The notes under the pieces: model-generated
Told to the model about the DNA's origin: nothing
What the model saw: only the letters and a program-made list of their open reading frames with translations
Database searches by the model: none
Assembly (NCBI RefSeq): GCF_000696095.1
Contig: NZ_BAYX01000010.1
Span: 1-64,000, forward strand
DNA length: 64,000 bases
Direction: 5' to 3'
Source of the DNA: Rhizobium rhizogenes NBRC 13257
Lineage (GTDB): Bacteria > Pseudomonadota > Alphaproteobacteria > Rhizobiales > Rhizobiaceae
Position numbers and translations under genes: made by a program
In this document: piece by piece, positions 52,829 to 62,599 of the stretch
Layout: every line of letters starts with the position of its first letter
Numbering within the stretch: the first letter of the stretch is position 1

Positions 52829-53995
52829 TCACAAACTCAAAACATACCGGCTCAACCGCTCGGCCGCATCTTCCACCTGTGCCGGATCGCGCAGGAAGCA
52901 GGCGCGCAGGAAGAGTTCGCCTCCTTGGCCGAAGGCGGTTCCAGGTGCGAGGCCAACGCCGGTCTTGTCGACGATGTCGATGGCGGCCTTGCGGCTGTCG
53001 GTGACGCCGTCGATCTTCAGGAAGGCGTAAAGCGCGCCGTCCGGCTTCAGGGTCTGGACGCGGTTGGTGGCGAGCAGCGCGTCACAAAGGATATCGCGCG
53101 AGCGGGTGGCCTTGGCGATGTTGGAGCGGACGAAATCGTCGCCTTCGTTCAGTGCGGCGACCGCGCCCTTCTGCATGAACTGCGCCACGCCGGAGGTCGA
53201 ATACTGCACGAGGTTTTCCATCACCTGGCCAATCTCGGCGGGTGCGACGATCCAGCCGACGCGCCAGCCGGTCATCGACCAGTTCTTCGAGAAGGAATTG
53301 ACGAACAAGATCTTGTCGTCGGCTTCCTTGATGTCGAGGAAGGAAGGAGCCCGGCCACCGGCATAATAGTAAAGTGCATAGATCTCGTCGGCCATGATCC
53401 AGAGGCCATGCTCGCGGGCAAGCGCCAGGATATCAGAGAGGTCCTTGTGCGTCGCAGTCCAGCCGGTCGGGTTCGACGGCGTGTTGATGAACAAGCCCTT
53501 GGTCCTCGGCGTGATCGCCGCCTTCAGCCGCTCGAGATCAAGCGTCCACTTACCATTCTCGAATTGCAGCGGCACGCCGACCGAGCGGGCGCCGGCAATC
53601 TCCAGCGCCGCCGCGATATTCGGCCAGGCGGGCGAGAAGTAGATCATTTCATCGCCGGGCGAGGTGATCGCCTGCACCGAGAGCTGAATTGCCTGCATGC
53701 CGGAGCCGGTGACGTAGAAATTCTCCATTGGCAGGGAGACATCGAAGTGCCGGGCGTAATAGGCCGACAGGGCCTGACGCAGTTCCGGGATGCCGCGTTG
53801 CCAGGTGTAGAAAGTTTCGCCGGCATTGAGCGAGGCCATGGCGGCGCGATTGATGAAATCCGGCGTCGGCAGATCGCCCTCGCCGACCCACAGCGGCAGC
53901 AGGCCGTCGCGGCCACGAGCGTAATTCACGACTTCGACGATCCCGCTTTCGGGCGCTGCCAGGGCGCGCGGGCTGAGGCTATTCAATATCGACAT
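52829..53995 (-). CDS. PLP-dependent class I/II aminotransferase
   Basis: 388 residues. Fold type I landmarks are GSGMQAIQLSVQAI, FINTPSNPTGWTAT, MADEIYALYYY and the PLP-lysine region NSFSKNWSMTGWRVGW, with the C-terminal Arg in FLRACFLRDP. Relatives act on aspartate, aromatic or other amino acids; the specificity is not clear. It is a monocistronic gene with its own terminator. Confidence 0.88.
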   Translation of the reverse strand: MSILNSLSPRALAAPESGIVEVVNYARGRDGLLPLWVGEGDLPTPDFINRAAMASLNAGETFYTWQRGIPELRQALSAYYARHFDVSLPMENFYVTGSGMQAIQLSVQAITSPGDEMIYFSPAWPNIAAALEIAGARSVGVPLQFENGKWTLDLERLKAAITPRTKGLFINTPSNPTGWTATHKDLSDILALAREHGLWIMADEIYALYYYAGGRAPSFLDIKEADDKILFVNSFSKNWSMTGWRVGWIVAPAEIGQVMENLVQYSTSGVAQFMQKGAVAALNEGDDFVRSNIAKATRSRDILCDALLATNRVQTLKPDGALYAFLKIDGVTDSRKAAIDIVDKTGVGLAPGTAFGQGGELFLRACFLRDPAQVEDAAERLSRYVLSL

Positions 53996-54082
53996 GCAAA
54001 GTCTCCGGTTTTCGCCTTCATAGAGCAGAACGGCTGCGAAATCCCATGACTTTGCCTTAGCGACCGATCGATTTCCGTGATG

Positions 54083-54118
54083 AATAAAAGCCCCGGCCCT
54101 TGCGAGGCCGAGGCTTTT
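54083..54118 (-). terminator. Terminator of mscL
   Basis: A 13-bp stem (54086-54098 with 54106-54118, with one G-U pair in the RNA) is followed on the minus strand by TTTTATT. It is located 25 bp after the mscL stop. Confidence 0.85.
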
Positions 54119-54142
54119 GAAGAACGGATCTGTCGAAGCGAC

Positions 54143-54568
54143 TTAGCGCTTGGCGAGAAGATCGCGGATTTCGGTAAGCAGCTGGACATCGGCGGGCGGC
54201 GGCGCTGCCTCGGCAACCTTGTTGTCCTTGCGCTCGACCTGCGCCCGCAGCGTATTCACGCCCTTGACCATCAGGAAGATGATCCAGGCAAGAATGAGGA
54301 AGTTGATGAGAACGGTGATAAAGCTACCGTAAGCGAGAACCGCGCCCTGCGCACGGGCACCAGCCAACGTCGGTGCATTGACCGCCGAGGAAAGGCCAAG
54401 GAAGTAATTCGAGAAATCGAAGCCGCCGAAAATCGCGCCCACGATTGGCATGATGATATCGTCAACCAGTGATTTTACGATACCTCCGAAGGCGCCGCCG
54501 ATGATCACGCCGACCGCGAGATCCATGACATTACCTTTGGCGATAAATGCCTTGAATTCATTCAGCAT
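54143..54568 (-). CDS. mscL: Large-conductance mechanosensitive channel MscL
   Basis: 141 residues. Helix 1 is MLNEFKAFIAKGNVMDLAVG with VIIGGAFGGIVKSLVDDII, and helix 2 is YGSFITVLINFLILAWIIFL. A C-terminal cytoplasmic helix ends LLTEIRDLLAKR. The channel opens on membrane tension to release solutes on osmotic downshock. It is a single gene. Confidence 0.97.
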   Translation of the reverse strand: MLNEFKAFIAKGNVMDLAVGVIIGGAFGGIVKSLVDDIIMPIVGAIFGGFDFSNYFLGLSSAVNAPTLAGARAQGAVLAYGSFITVLINFLILAWIIFLMVKGVNTLRAQVERKDNKVAEAAPPPADVQLLTEIRDLLAKR

Positions 54569-54818
54569 TGACTAGTCCCCTTCGCGTTGCCATTGAATTC
54601 ATCATTAACTATTAGCATCATCTTTTGTATTATTTTTCAATAGCGAACCAACATGATAGTTAACGCGCGACCGTATATCCCACGGTAACTGCCCCGATGA
54701 AGCAATTTTAAAGTGCGATCACCGGCTTACTTGTTCGTCAGTTGCGGGTAACACAACCAAAACGATGAAAAGACGTTGGTGTCGCTGGTGAGTGATTCGC
54801 CCGGCTCAGGCCTTTGCG
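54569..54818. other. Intergenic region between mscL and the TetR gene
   Basis: 250 bp, AT-rich on the mscL side, presumably carrying the mscL promoter on the minus strand. No gene, terminator or clear repeat is visible. Confidence 0.4.
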
Positions 54819-55385
54819 TCAGGATTTGGCCGCTGCCGTCGATATCACCCGCGAGATCAGTCTGCGAACGCACTCGGCGTTCGGTGGCTGCTCGAAGAGG
54901 ATGCGGTACATGATCGGCGAGATGACGTAATCCATCAGTTCAGTAAGCGTCGGGAATGGCTCGCCCCGAGCCTGTGCCCGGGCTATGAGGACGCGCAATT
55001 GCTGCTGGGTGTAGCCGCTGCATTTTTCCGCATTGGCCGTGTCGGGCACGGACAGGATATCGCGGGTCATCTCCCGTCCGGCACCGGAGGACATTTCGTC
55101 GGCATATTGCTCGACCCAGGCCTGCAGGTCCTCATAGACGCTGCCCGTCTCGGCCGGCTCCATCTCCGGCTGCAGGCGCGAAGCGGCGACGTCGGCCAGA
55201 AGCTCCTGCAAATCACCCCAGCGGCGATAGATCGTCGATGGCGTCACATTAGCGCGCTGGGCGATCAACGGGATCGTCACCTCTGCACGATCCATCACGG
55301 CCAGCATATCGCGAACCGCTTGGTGCACCGCGGCCTGAACCCTGGCGCTGCGCCCGCCGGGGCGCGGATTGTCCTTGGAACCCAT
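54819..55385 (-). CDS. TetR-family transcriptional regulator
   Basis: 188 residues. The N-terminal HTH (residues 15-62) has EVTIPLIAQRANVTPSTIYR and RWGDLQELLADVAASRL; the remainder is a helical ligand domain with TetR_C-type features. It is divergent from the MFS transporter gene 140 bp away, the usual layout of a repressor and the efflux pump it controls. Confidence 0.92.
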   Translation of the reverse strand: MGSKDNPRPGGRSARVQAAVHQAVRDMLAVMDRAEVTIPLIAQRANVTPSTIYRRWGDLQELLADVAASRLQPEMEPAETGSVYEDLQAWVEQYADEMSSGAGREMTRDILSVPDTANAEKCSGYTQQQLRVLIARAQARGEPFPTLTELMDYVISPIMYRILFEQPPNAECVRRLISRVISTAAAKS

Positions 55386-55442
55386 GATCTATGCCAATCT
55401 TTCCCTTTGCTGCTGGCGGCGCGCAAAAACAGGACGCGCCAC

Positions 55443-55497
55443 TAACGCAAATTATTTGCTTTTATCTGCATCAAGTACTACATAGCGGTTAACGCAA
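55443..55497. promoter_or_regulatory. TetR/MFS divergent control region
   Basis: TTGCTT (55456-55461) and TACATA (55479-55484) with 17 bp between them form a possible promoter toward the MFS gene. The palindrome GCAAA-TTA-TTTGC (55447-55459) covers the -35. TAACGCAA occurs twice, at 55443-55450 and 55490-55497, framing the promoter. These are candidate TetR sites. Confidence 0.5.
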
Positions 55498-55525
55498 CTT
55501 TTTAGCTTTAGGCAGGATGTAATCG

Positions 55526-56737
55526 ATGACTCCGATCGAATCCACCGCCAATTCACAAACGCCGCTCGGCCGGCGGCTGGCGCCGCTCTTTTATGCCGCC
55601 ACCAGCGCCACCTTCTTTGCCGCCTCTTCGGCACCGACCCCGCTCTATCGCATTTACCAGCAGGCCTTCGCCTTCTCGCCGGTGCTGATCACGGTAATCT
55701 TCGCCGTCTATGCCTTTGCCCTTCTTGTCTCGCTGCTGATCGTCGGCTCGATCTCCGATCACCTCGGGCGCCGGCCGGTGATCTTCGTCTCACTCCTCCT
55801 CAATATGGTGGCGATGGCGCTGTTTTTAATGGCCGACGGCCCGAATTGGCTGATCGCCGCCCGTATCGTGCAGGGCTTTGCCACGGGGGCGGCGGCAAGC
55901 TCCATCGGCGCTGCCCTTGTCGATCTCGATCCCGCCAAGGGGTCGGTCACCAACAGCATCGCGCCTCTGACCGGCATGGCGATCGGCGCGCTGGGCACCA
56001 GCGCCCTGGTGCAATATGCGCCGGCGCCAATGTTCCTCGTCTATGCCGTCACGCTCGTCCTCCTCGTGGCACAAGCCATCCTGATCTGGGCGATACCCGA
56101 AACGACCCGCCGCAGGGCCGGCCTGCTTGCCTCGCTGAAGCCCGAAGTGACCGTCCCGCCGCAAGCCCGCCGAACGCTGCTGGCATTGACGCCGATCAAT
56201 ATCGCCGTCTGGGCCTTGGCCGGCTTTTATCTCTCGCTGGTTCCGTCACTGGTGAGTACCACGACAGGCAGCACCGCGCCCCTCGTCGGTGGCTCAGTGG
56301 TTGCCGCGCTGACGGTCAGCGCTGCGACGACTGTATTCTTACTGCGCAAAAAAATTGCAGCAACGACGCTGACGTTCGGAATATCCACCATGACGCTCGG
56401 CATTCTCACCATCGTTGCCGGCGTGCATATAGCTCAAGTGCCGATCCTTATCGCCGGCACGCTGATCGCCGGCGCCGGCCTCGGCACCAATTTCCTCGCC
56501 GCCGTGCGCAGCATCATGCCGCTCGCCAAGCCCGACGAACGCGCTGGCCTGCTCTCGGCCTACTATATCCAAAGCTACCTCTCCTTCAGCCTTCCCGCTA
56601 TCCTGGCCGGATTTCTGTCAAAGGCCGTGGGATATACGGAAACCACCGACATCTACGCGGTCGCCATCCTGCTGCTGGTCGGCAGCGGCGTGCTGGCGCT
56701 GAGGGCGGGGCGGAAAAAAATGGTGGCTTCGGTATAA
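55526..56737 (+). CDS. Major facilitator superfamily transporter
   Basis: 403 residues with 12 predicted membrane helices. The loop 2-3 motif is GSISDHLGRRPVIFVSLLLN, an MFS motif A (G-x-x-x-D-x-x-G-R-R), and ARIVQGFATGAAASSIGAAL is in helix 4. It probably exports a drug-like compound, given the divergent TetR gene. It ends before a bidirectional terminator. Confidence 0.9.
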   Translation: MTPIESTANSQTPLGRRLAPLFYAATSATFFAASSAPTPLYRIYQQAFAFSPVLITVIFAVYAFALLVSLLIVGSISDHLGRRPVIFVSLLLNMVAMALFLMADGPNWLIAARIVQGFATGAAASSIGAALVDLDPAKGSVTNSIAPLTGMAIGALGTSALVQYAPAPMFLVYAVTLVLLVAQAILIWAIPETTRRRAGLLASLKPEVTVPPQARRTLLALTPINIAVWALAGFYLSLVPSLVSTTTGSTAPLVGGSVVAALTVSAATTVFLLRKKIAATTLTFGISTMTLGILTIVAGVHIAQVPILIAGTLIAGAGLGTNFLAAVRSIMPLAKPDERAGLLSAYYIQSYLSFSLPAILAGFLSKAVGYTETTDIYAVAILLLVGSGVLALRAGRKKMVASV

Positions 56738-56802
56738 GGCGTCCGCCAACTCGCTACTATCGATAGCGAAACGGCCACCTACCAGACGCAGAACAATGAA
56801 AA

Positions 56803-56832
56803 GGGCCGCTCCCGGCAGGAACGGCCCATTTT
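56803..56832. terminator. Bidirectional terminator between MFS and fadB genes
   Basis: GGGCCG (56803-56808) pairs with CGGCCC (56822-56827), extended by TCC/GGA inside. ATTTTTATG follows on the plus strand and CTTTT on the minus strand, so it can serve both convergent genes. Confidence 0.85.
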
Positions 56833-56854
56833 TATGCTCTAGAGAAGTCGATCC

Positions 56855-59065
56855 TCAGGCTGCAGCTTTCACGCCGTACGGATCAAATCGTCCGTAAAAC
56901 GTCTCGCCCTTGGCTGCCATATCCTTGAGCAGCGCCGTCGGCGCGAAGTGCGGGCCGTAGGTCTTGGCCAGCGTTTCGCAAAGGCTCACGAAGGCTTTGA
57001 CGCCCATGCCGTCGATGTAGGAGAGCGCGCCGCCGGTATAGGGGGCGAAGCCGAAGCCGAGGATGGAGCCGACATCGGCTTCGCGCGGATCGGTGACGAT
57101 GCCCTCTTCCATGGTGCGGGCGGCTTCGAGCGCGATGGTGGCGAGGAAGCGCTGCTTCAGGACGGCGACATCGATCTCGTCCGCCTTCTTCTGCGGATAG
57201 AGGTCCTTCAGGCCCAGCCACAGCGATTTCTTAGCCGGCTTCGGCGGGTAGTCATAGAAGCCCTTGGAGTTCTTGCGGCCCAGACGGCCCTCACCTTCCA
57301 CGAGACGGCTGATCAGTTGCATGTGGCGCGGATCGACTGCTTTCTCGCCGAGGTCGGCGACGGTCGCCTTGAGGATCTTCAGCGATAGGTCGATAGCGAC
57401 TTCGTCGTTGAGTGCCAGGGGGCCAACCGGCATGCCGGCCATCTTGGCGGCGTTTTCGATCATGGTCGCGGGCACGCCTTCGATCAGCATGTCATAGGCT
57501 TCATGGATATAGCGGAAGACGCAGCGATTGACGAAAAAGCCACGAGTGTCGTTGACGACGATCGGCGTCTTCTTGATCGCGGCGACGTAATCCAGCGCCA
57601 CGGCAAGGGCGCGGTCGCCCGTTTCCTTGCCGAGGATGACTTCGGTCAACATCATCTTCTCGACCGGAGAGAAGAAATGGACGCCGATAAAATCGGCCGG
57701 ACGCTTGGAGTTCTTCGCAAGGCCAGAGATCGGCAGCGTCGAGGTGTTGGAGGCAAAGATGGCGCCTTCCGGCAGCACGGCTTCGACCGCCTCGATGACC
57801 GCTTTTTTGACTTCGCGATCCTCGAAGACCGCTTCGATGACGAGATCGGCATCGCTGAGATCGGGATAGGTGGCAGACGGCGTGATGCGGGAGAGTAGCG
57901 CCGCGCCATCTTCCTGCGTCAGTCTTCCCTTACCGACAGCATCCTTCACCAGACCTTCGCCGACGCTCTTGCCCTTGCCGGCAGCTTCCAGATCGCGGTC
58001 GATCAGCGTCACGGACAAGCCGGCCGCGGCCGTGACATAGGCGATGGAAGCACCCATGAAGCCGGCACCGACGACGCCGACTTTCTTCAGCACCGTCTTC
58101 GGCTGTCCGGCCGGGCGGCGAGCACCCTTGCCGAGTTCCTGCATGGAGATGAACAGCGAGCGGATCATCGAATAGGCTTCAGTGGTCTGCAGCACCTGGG
58201 TGAAATAGCGTTGCTCGATCTTCAGGCCGGTGTCGAAAGGCACCTGGAGGCCTTCATAGACACATTTTAGGATGGCGAGCGCCGCCGGATAATTGCCCGA
58301 TGTCTCTCGGCGCAGGATGGCCGGAGCAGCCGGCCAGAGCTGGGCCGAGGCCGGCGTCCAGATACCGCCGCCGGGGGCCTTGAAGCCCTTTTCGTCCCAG
58401 GGTGCGACCGGCTTCAGCCCGTCCTTGATCATCTGCTTGGCGGCCGGGATCAACTGATCCGGCTCGACCACCTGATGAACCAGGTTCATTGCCTTGGCGC
58501 GCACCGCCGTCAGCGACTGGCCTGTCGTCATCATCTGCAAGGCCGATTGCGCATCGGTCAATCGCGACACACGTTGCGTGCCGCCAGCGCCGGGGAAAAT
58601 GCCGACCTTGACTTCCGGCAGAGCGATCTTGACGCTTTTCGCGCTGGACGCAACGCGGCCGTGGCAGGCCAGCGACAGCTCGAAGGCACCACCCATGCAA
58701 GTGCCGTTAATGGCGGAAACCCACGGCTTGCCGCAGGTTTCGAGCTTGCGGAAGAGGCCGGTCATGCGCCCCACAAGATCGAAGAGTTTCTGCGCGGCGC
58801 CGGCCGGCTCTTTCGCCTTCTCATCCTGATAGAAGGAGAACATCGACTTGATCATCGAGAGATCAGCGCCGCCGGAGAAGGAGGACTTGCCCGAGGTGAA
58901 GACCACGCCCTTGACCGCCGCATCGGCAACGGTCGCGTCGATGATGGCGTTCAGTTCGTCCATCACCTCGGAGGTGAAGACGTTCATGGATTTTCCGGGC
59001 ATGTCCCAGGTAACGAGCGCGATGCCGTCTGCGTCGGTCTCGATGGTGAAATTTGTGTAGGCCAT
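56855..59065 (-). CDS. fadB: Fatty oxidation multifunctional enzyme (enoyl-CoA hydratase/3-hydroxyacyl-CoA dehydrogenase)
   Basis: 736 residues. The N-terminal crotonase domain (ALVTWDMPGKSMNVF, INGTCMGGAFELSLACHGRV, LPEVKVGIFPGAGGTQRV) is followed by the NAD-binding domain (VGVVGAGFMGASIAYVTAAA) and the C-terminal hydroxyacyl-CoA dehydrogenase domains (HFFSPVEKMMLTEVILG, NDTRGFFVNRCVFRY). It hydrates enoyl-CoA and oxidises the product to 3-ketoacyl-CoA. It is third in the operon, 14 bp after fadA. Confidence 0.95.
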   Translation of the reverse strand: MAYTNFTIETDADGIALVTWDMPGKSMNVFTSEVMDELNAIIDATVADAAVKGVVFTSGKSSFSGGADLSMIKSMFSFYQDEKAKEPAGAAQKLFDLVGRMTGLFRKLETCGKPWVSAINGTCMGGAFELSLACHGRVASSAKSVKIALPEVKVGIFPGAGGTQRVSRLTDAQSALQMMTTGQSLTAVRAKAMNLVHQVVEPDQLIPAAKQMIKDGLKPVAPWDEKGFKAPGGGIWTPASAQLWPAAPAILRRETSGNYPAALAILKCVYEGLQVPFDTGLKIEQRYFTQVLQTTEAYSMIRSLFISMQELGKGARRPAGQPKTVLKKVGVVGAGFMGASIAYVTAAAGLSVTLIDRDLEAAGKGKSVGEGLVKDAVGKGRLTQEDGAALLSRITPSATYPDLSDADLVIEAVFEDREVKKAVIEAVEAVLPEGAIFASNTSTLPISGLAKNSKRPADFIGVHFFSPVEKMMLTEVILGKETGDRALAVALDYVAAIKKTPIVVNDTRGFFVNRCVFRYIHEAYDMLIEGVPATMIENAAKMAGMPVGPLALNDEVAIDLSLKILKATVADLGEKAVDPRHMQLISRLVEGEGRLGRKNSKGFYDYPPKPAKKSLWLGLKDLYPQKKADEIDVAVLKQRFLATIALEAARTMEEGIVTDPREADVGSILGFGFAPYTGGALSYIDGMGVKAFVSLCETLAKTYGPHFAPTALLKDMAAKGETFYGRFDPYGVKAAA

Positions 59066-59079
59066 TGCTTTCCCCTCCC

Positions 59080-60288
<1,209 letters not shown>

Positions 60289-60323
60289 CTCTCATCTCCC
60301 TGCGGCGGCAAGCGCCGTTCTGT

Positions 60324-62120
60324 TCAAAACGCTTCCGCCGCCAGTTCCATCATCGTGTCGGCACCGGCCTCGATGCGGACCTTGCGCAGTGCCGTTTCCG
60401 GCATGATGCGCTCCATGTAGAACCGCGCCGTAACAAGCTTGTTCGTCAGATAATCCTCGCGCGCGGTGTCGCCGTTCGCAAGACCGTCCTGCGCCGCCTT
60501 TGCCATCTTTGCCCACATATAGCCGAGGACGACGAGGCCGAAGAGGTGCATGTAGTCGGTCGAGCCGGCACCGGCATTGTCGGGCTTGGCCATGGCATTC
60601 TGCATGAACCACATGGTCGCGGCCTGGGCATCGTTCAAGCCCTTCTTCAGGTGCTTGGTGAAGAAACCCAGTTGCTCGTCGTTTCGGTTCTCCTCGCAGA
60701 AATCGCCGATTTCCTTGAACAGGGCCATGACGGCACGACCGCCATTCAATGCCAGCTTGCGGCCGACCAGATCGAGCGCCTGGATGCCGTTGGCGCCCTC
60801 ATAGATCATGGTGATGCGGGCATCGCGAACATACTGGCTCATGCCATGCTCTTCAATATAGCCGTGGCCGCCGAAGACCTGCTGCGCCATGACGGCATGA
60901 TCGAAGCCCTTGTCGGTCAGGACGCCCTTGAGGATCGGCGTTGCCAGACCAAGAATATCGTCAGCCGCCTGCCGCTCCTTCTCGTCCTGCGAGCGATGAG
61001 CAATGTCAGACTTCAGCGCCGTCCAGAGCAGGAAGGCACGGCCGGCCTCGTTGAAGGCGCGGATGGTCATCAGCGTGCGGCGGATATCGGGATGGACAAT
61101 GATCGGATCGGCCTTCTTGTCCGGCGCCTTCGGGCCGGAGAGCGAACGGCCTTGGATGCGGTCGCGAGCATAGGCTGCGGCGTTCTGATAAGCGATTTCC
61201 GCAATCGAAAGCCCCTGCAGGCCGACGCCAAGGCGGGCTTCGTTCATCATCACGAACATGGCGTTGAGGCCCCTGTTCTCGGCGCCGATGAGGAAGCCGG
61301 TCGCCTCGTCATAGTTCATGACGCAGGTGGCGTTGCCATGAATGCCCATCTTATGCTCGATGGCGCCGCAGGAAACCGGGTTGCGGGCGCCGAGCGAACC
61401 ATCTTCCTTCACCATGAATTTCGGCACGATGAACAACGAGATGCCCTTGGTGCCTTCCGGCGCGCCCTCGATGCGGGCAAGCACCAGATGCACGATATTG
61501 TCGGTCATGTCGTGTTCGCCGGCGGAGATGAAGATCTTCTGCCCGGAAATCTTGTAGCTGCCGTCGCCTTGAGGCGCCGCCTTGGTGCGCAGCAGGCCGA
61601 GATCGGTGCCGCAATGCGGCTCGGTGAGGTTCATGGTGCCGGACCAAGTGCCCTCGACCATCTTCGGCAGGTAGGTGCGCTTCTGCTCGTCGGAACCATG
61701 CACGAGGATCGCGGCGATCGCGCCCTGCGTCAGGCCGGGATACATCATCAGCGACATGTTGGCGGCGGAGGTATATTCGCCGACGGCGGCATGCAGCGTG
61801 TAGGGAAGTCCCTGCCCGCCGAACTCTTCCGGCACGGCAAGGCCGATCCAGCCGCCTTCGCAATAGGCCTGATACCCTTGCTTGAAACCCTTCGGCGTCG
61901 AGACCGTGGCGTCGTCGTGGCGCACGCAGCCTTCCTGATCACCGGAATAATTGAGCGGAAAGAGCACCTCTTCCGCCAGCTTGGCCGCCTCACCGACGAT
62001 CGCCTCGATCATGTCGGGGCTGGCCTCGGCAAAGCCCGGCAGATTGTTGTAGCGTTCCAGCCCAAGTACGTCGTTCAGGACGAAGAGCGTGTCGGTCACT
62101 GGGGCCTTGTAGACTGGCAT
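60324..62120 (-). CDS. Acyl-CoA dehydrogenase, large C-terminally extended type
   Basis: 598 residues. Acyl-CoA dehydrogenase features include GTMNLTEPHCGTDLGLLRTK, QKIFISAGEHDMTDN, QVFGGHGYIEEHGMSQY and RITMIYEGANGIQALDL with the likely catalytic Glu. An N-terminal segment starting MPVYKAPVTDTLFVLNDV and a C-terminal extension place it with the DmdC/FadE-like 600-residue group. It performs the first, FAD-dependent step of beta-oxidation and heads the operon with fadA and fadB. Confidence 0.92.
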   Translation of the reverse strand: MPVYKAPVTDTLFVLNDVLGLERYNNLPGFAEASPDMIEAIVGEAAKLAEEVLFPLNYSGDQEGCVRHDDATVSTPKGFKQGYQAYCEGGWIGLAVPEEFGGQGLPYTLHAAVGEYTSAANMSLMMYPGLTQGAIAAILVHGSDEQKRTYLPKMVEGTWSGTMNLTEPHCGTDLGLLRTKAAPQGDGSYKISGQKIFISAGEHDMTDNIVHLVLARIEGAPEGTKGISLFIVPKFMVKEDGSLGARNPVSCGAIEHKMGIHGNATCVMNYDEATGFLIGAENRGLNAMFVMMNEARLGVGLQGLSIAEIAYQNAAAYARDRIQGRSLSGPKAPDKKADPIIVHPDIRRTLMTIRAFNEAGRAFLLWTALKSDIAHRSQDEKERQAADDILGLATPILKGVLTDKGFDHAVMAQQVFGGHGYIEEHGMSQYVRDARITMIYEGANGIQALDLVGRKLALNGGRAVMALFKEIGDFCEENRNDEQLGFFTKHLKKGLNDAQAATMWFMQNAMAKPDNAGAGSTDYMHLFGLVVLGYMWAKMAKAAQDGLANGDTAREDYLTNKLVTARFYMERIMPETALRKVRIEAGADTMMELAAEAF

Positions 62121-62186
62121 TTTTCGAATTCCTCCAATTCGGTGCCGGACCTCGTATTCCGGCCTTTGAGGTAGTCTTACAAAATA

Positions 62187-62208
62187 TTGACGTTTGCGTA
62201 AACGTCAA
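62187..62208 (-). promoter_or_regulatory. Operator/promoter of the beta-oxidation operon
   Basis: A perfect inverted repeat, TTGACGTTT (62187-62195) and AAACGTCAA (62200-62208) with spacer GCGT, lies 67 bp upstream of the acyl-CoA dehydrogenase ATG. On the minus strand its first half provides a TTGACG -35 box with TATTTT 16 bp downstream. The half-site resembles those described for MerR-type LiuR or other fatty-acid regulators; the actual regulator is not in the window. Confidence 0.6.
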
Positions 62209-62374
62209 ATTTGACTGGCGCTGCGGTTTTTTTGGTGGGCGAGGAAGTCGCAATCGATTTCGGACTATCGGGAACAAAGGCAGGATCCAGCCGGTATCGT
62301 ACCCGTCACATTTATAAGAACATGAACATATTCAATAACAAGACCGAAATAAAAGGTTAAGATTTCGGCAAAAC

Positions 62375-62389
62375 TTAACGGGTTGTTTA
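62375..62389 (+). promoter_or_regulatory. CtrA-like site upstream of podJ
   Basis: TTAA-N7-TTTA matches the alphaproteobacterial CtrA consensus TTAA-N7-TTAA with one mismatch. It is about 210 bp upstream of the podJ start. The rest of the 62121-62599 gap holds no gene I can support apart from the operator at 62187. Confidence 0.35.
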
Positions 62390-62599
62390 CCACGTTTCAT
62401 AGATTGTGCGGGATGAGCAGCGATGCTTCGCGCTTCCTTCATCAATATGGTTCGGGGAAGCGCCGTTTCGCGGCTCGGTCTGAGGAAAGTCTACTAAATC
62501 ATCCCTTTCCGAACGGTGGGATGCGGTCTTGCGCTGAGAAAGCCAAGTCGCCCTCCCGCACAGCAAGAAGGCCCAGAGCGGGGTCGAGGCGAGCAAAAG

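Noticed and set aside
60546..62174. 542-codon open frame opposite the acyl-CoA dehydrogenase gene
   Set aside because: Antisense shadow; the minus strand encodes a complete enzyme with catalytic motifs.
62341..62380. A second CtrA site using the two TTAA boxes near 62358 and 62375
   Set aside because: The boxes are separated by about 13 bases, not the seven of the CtrA consensus.
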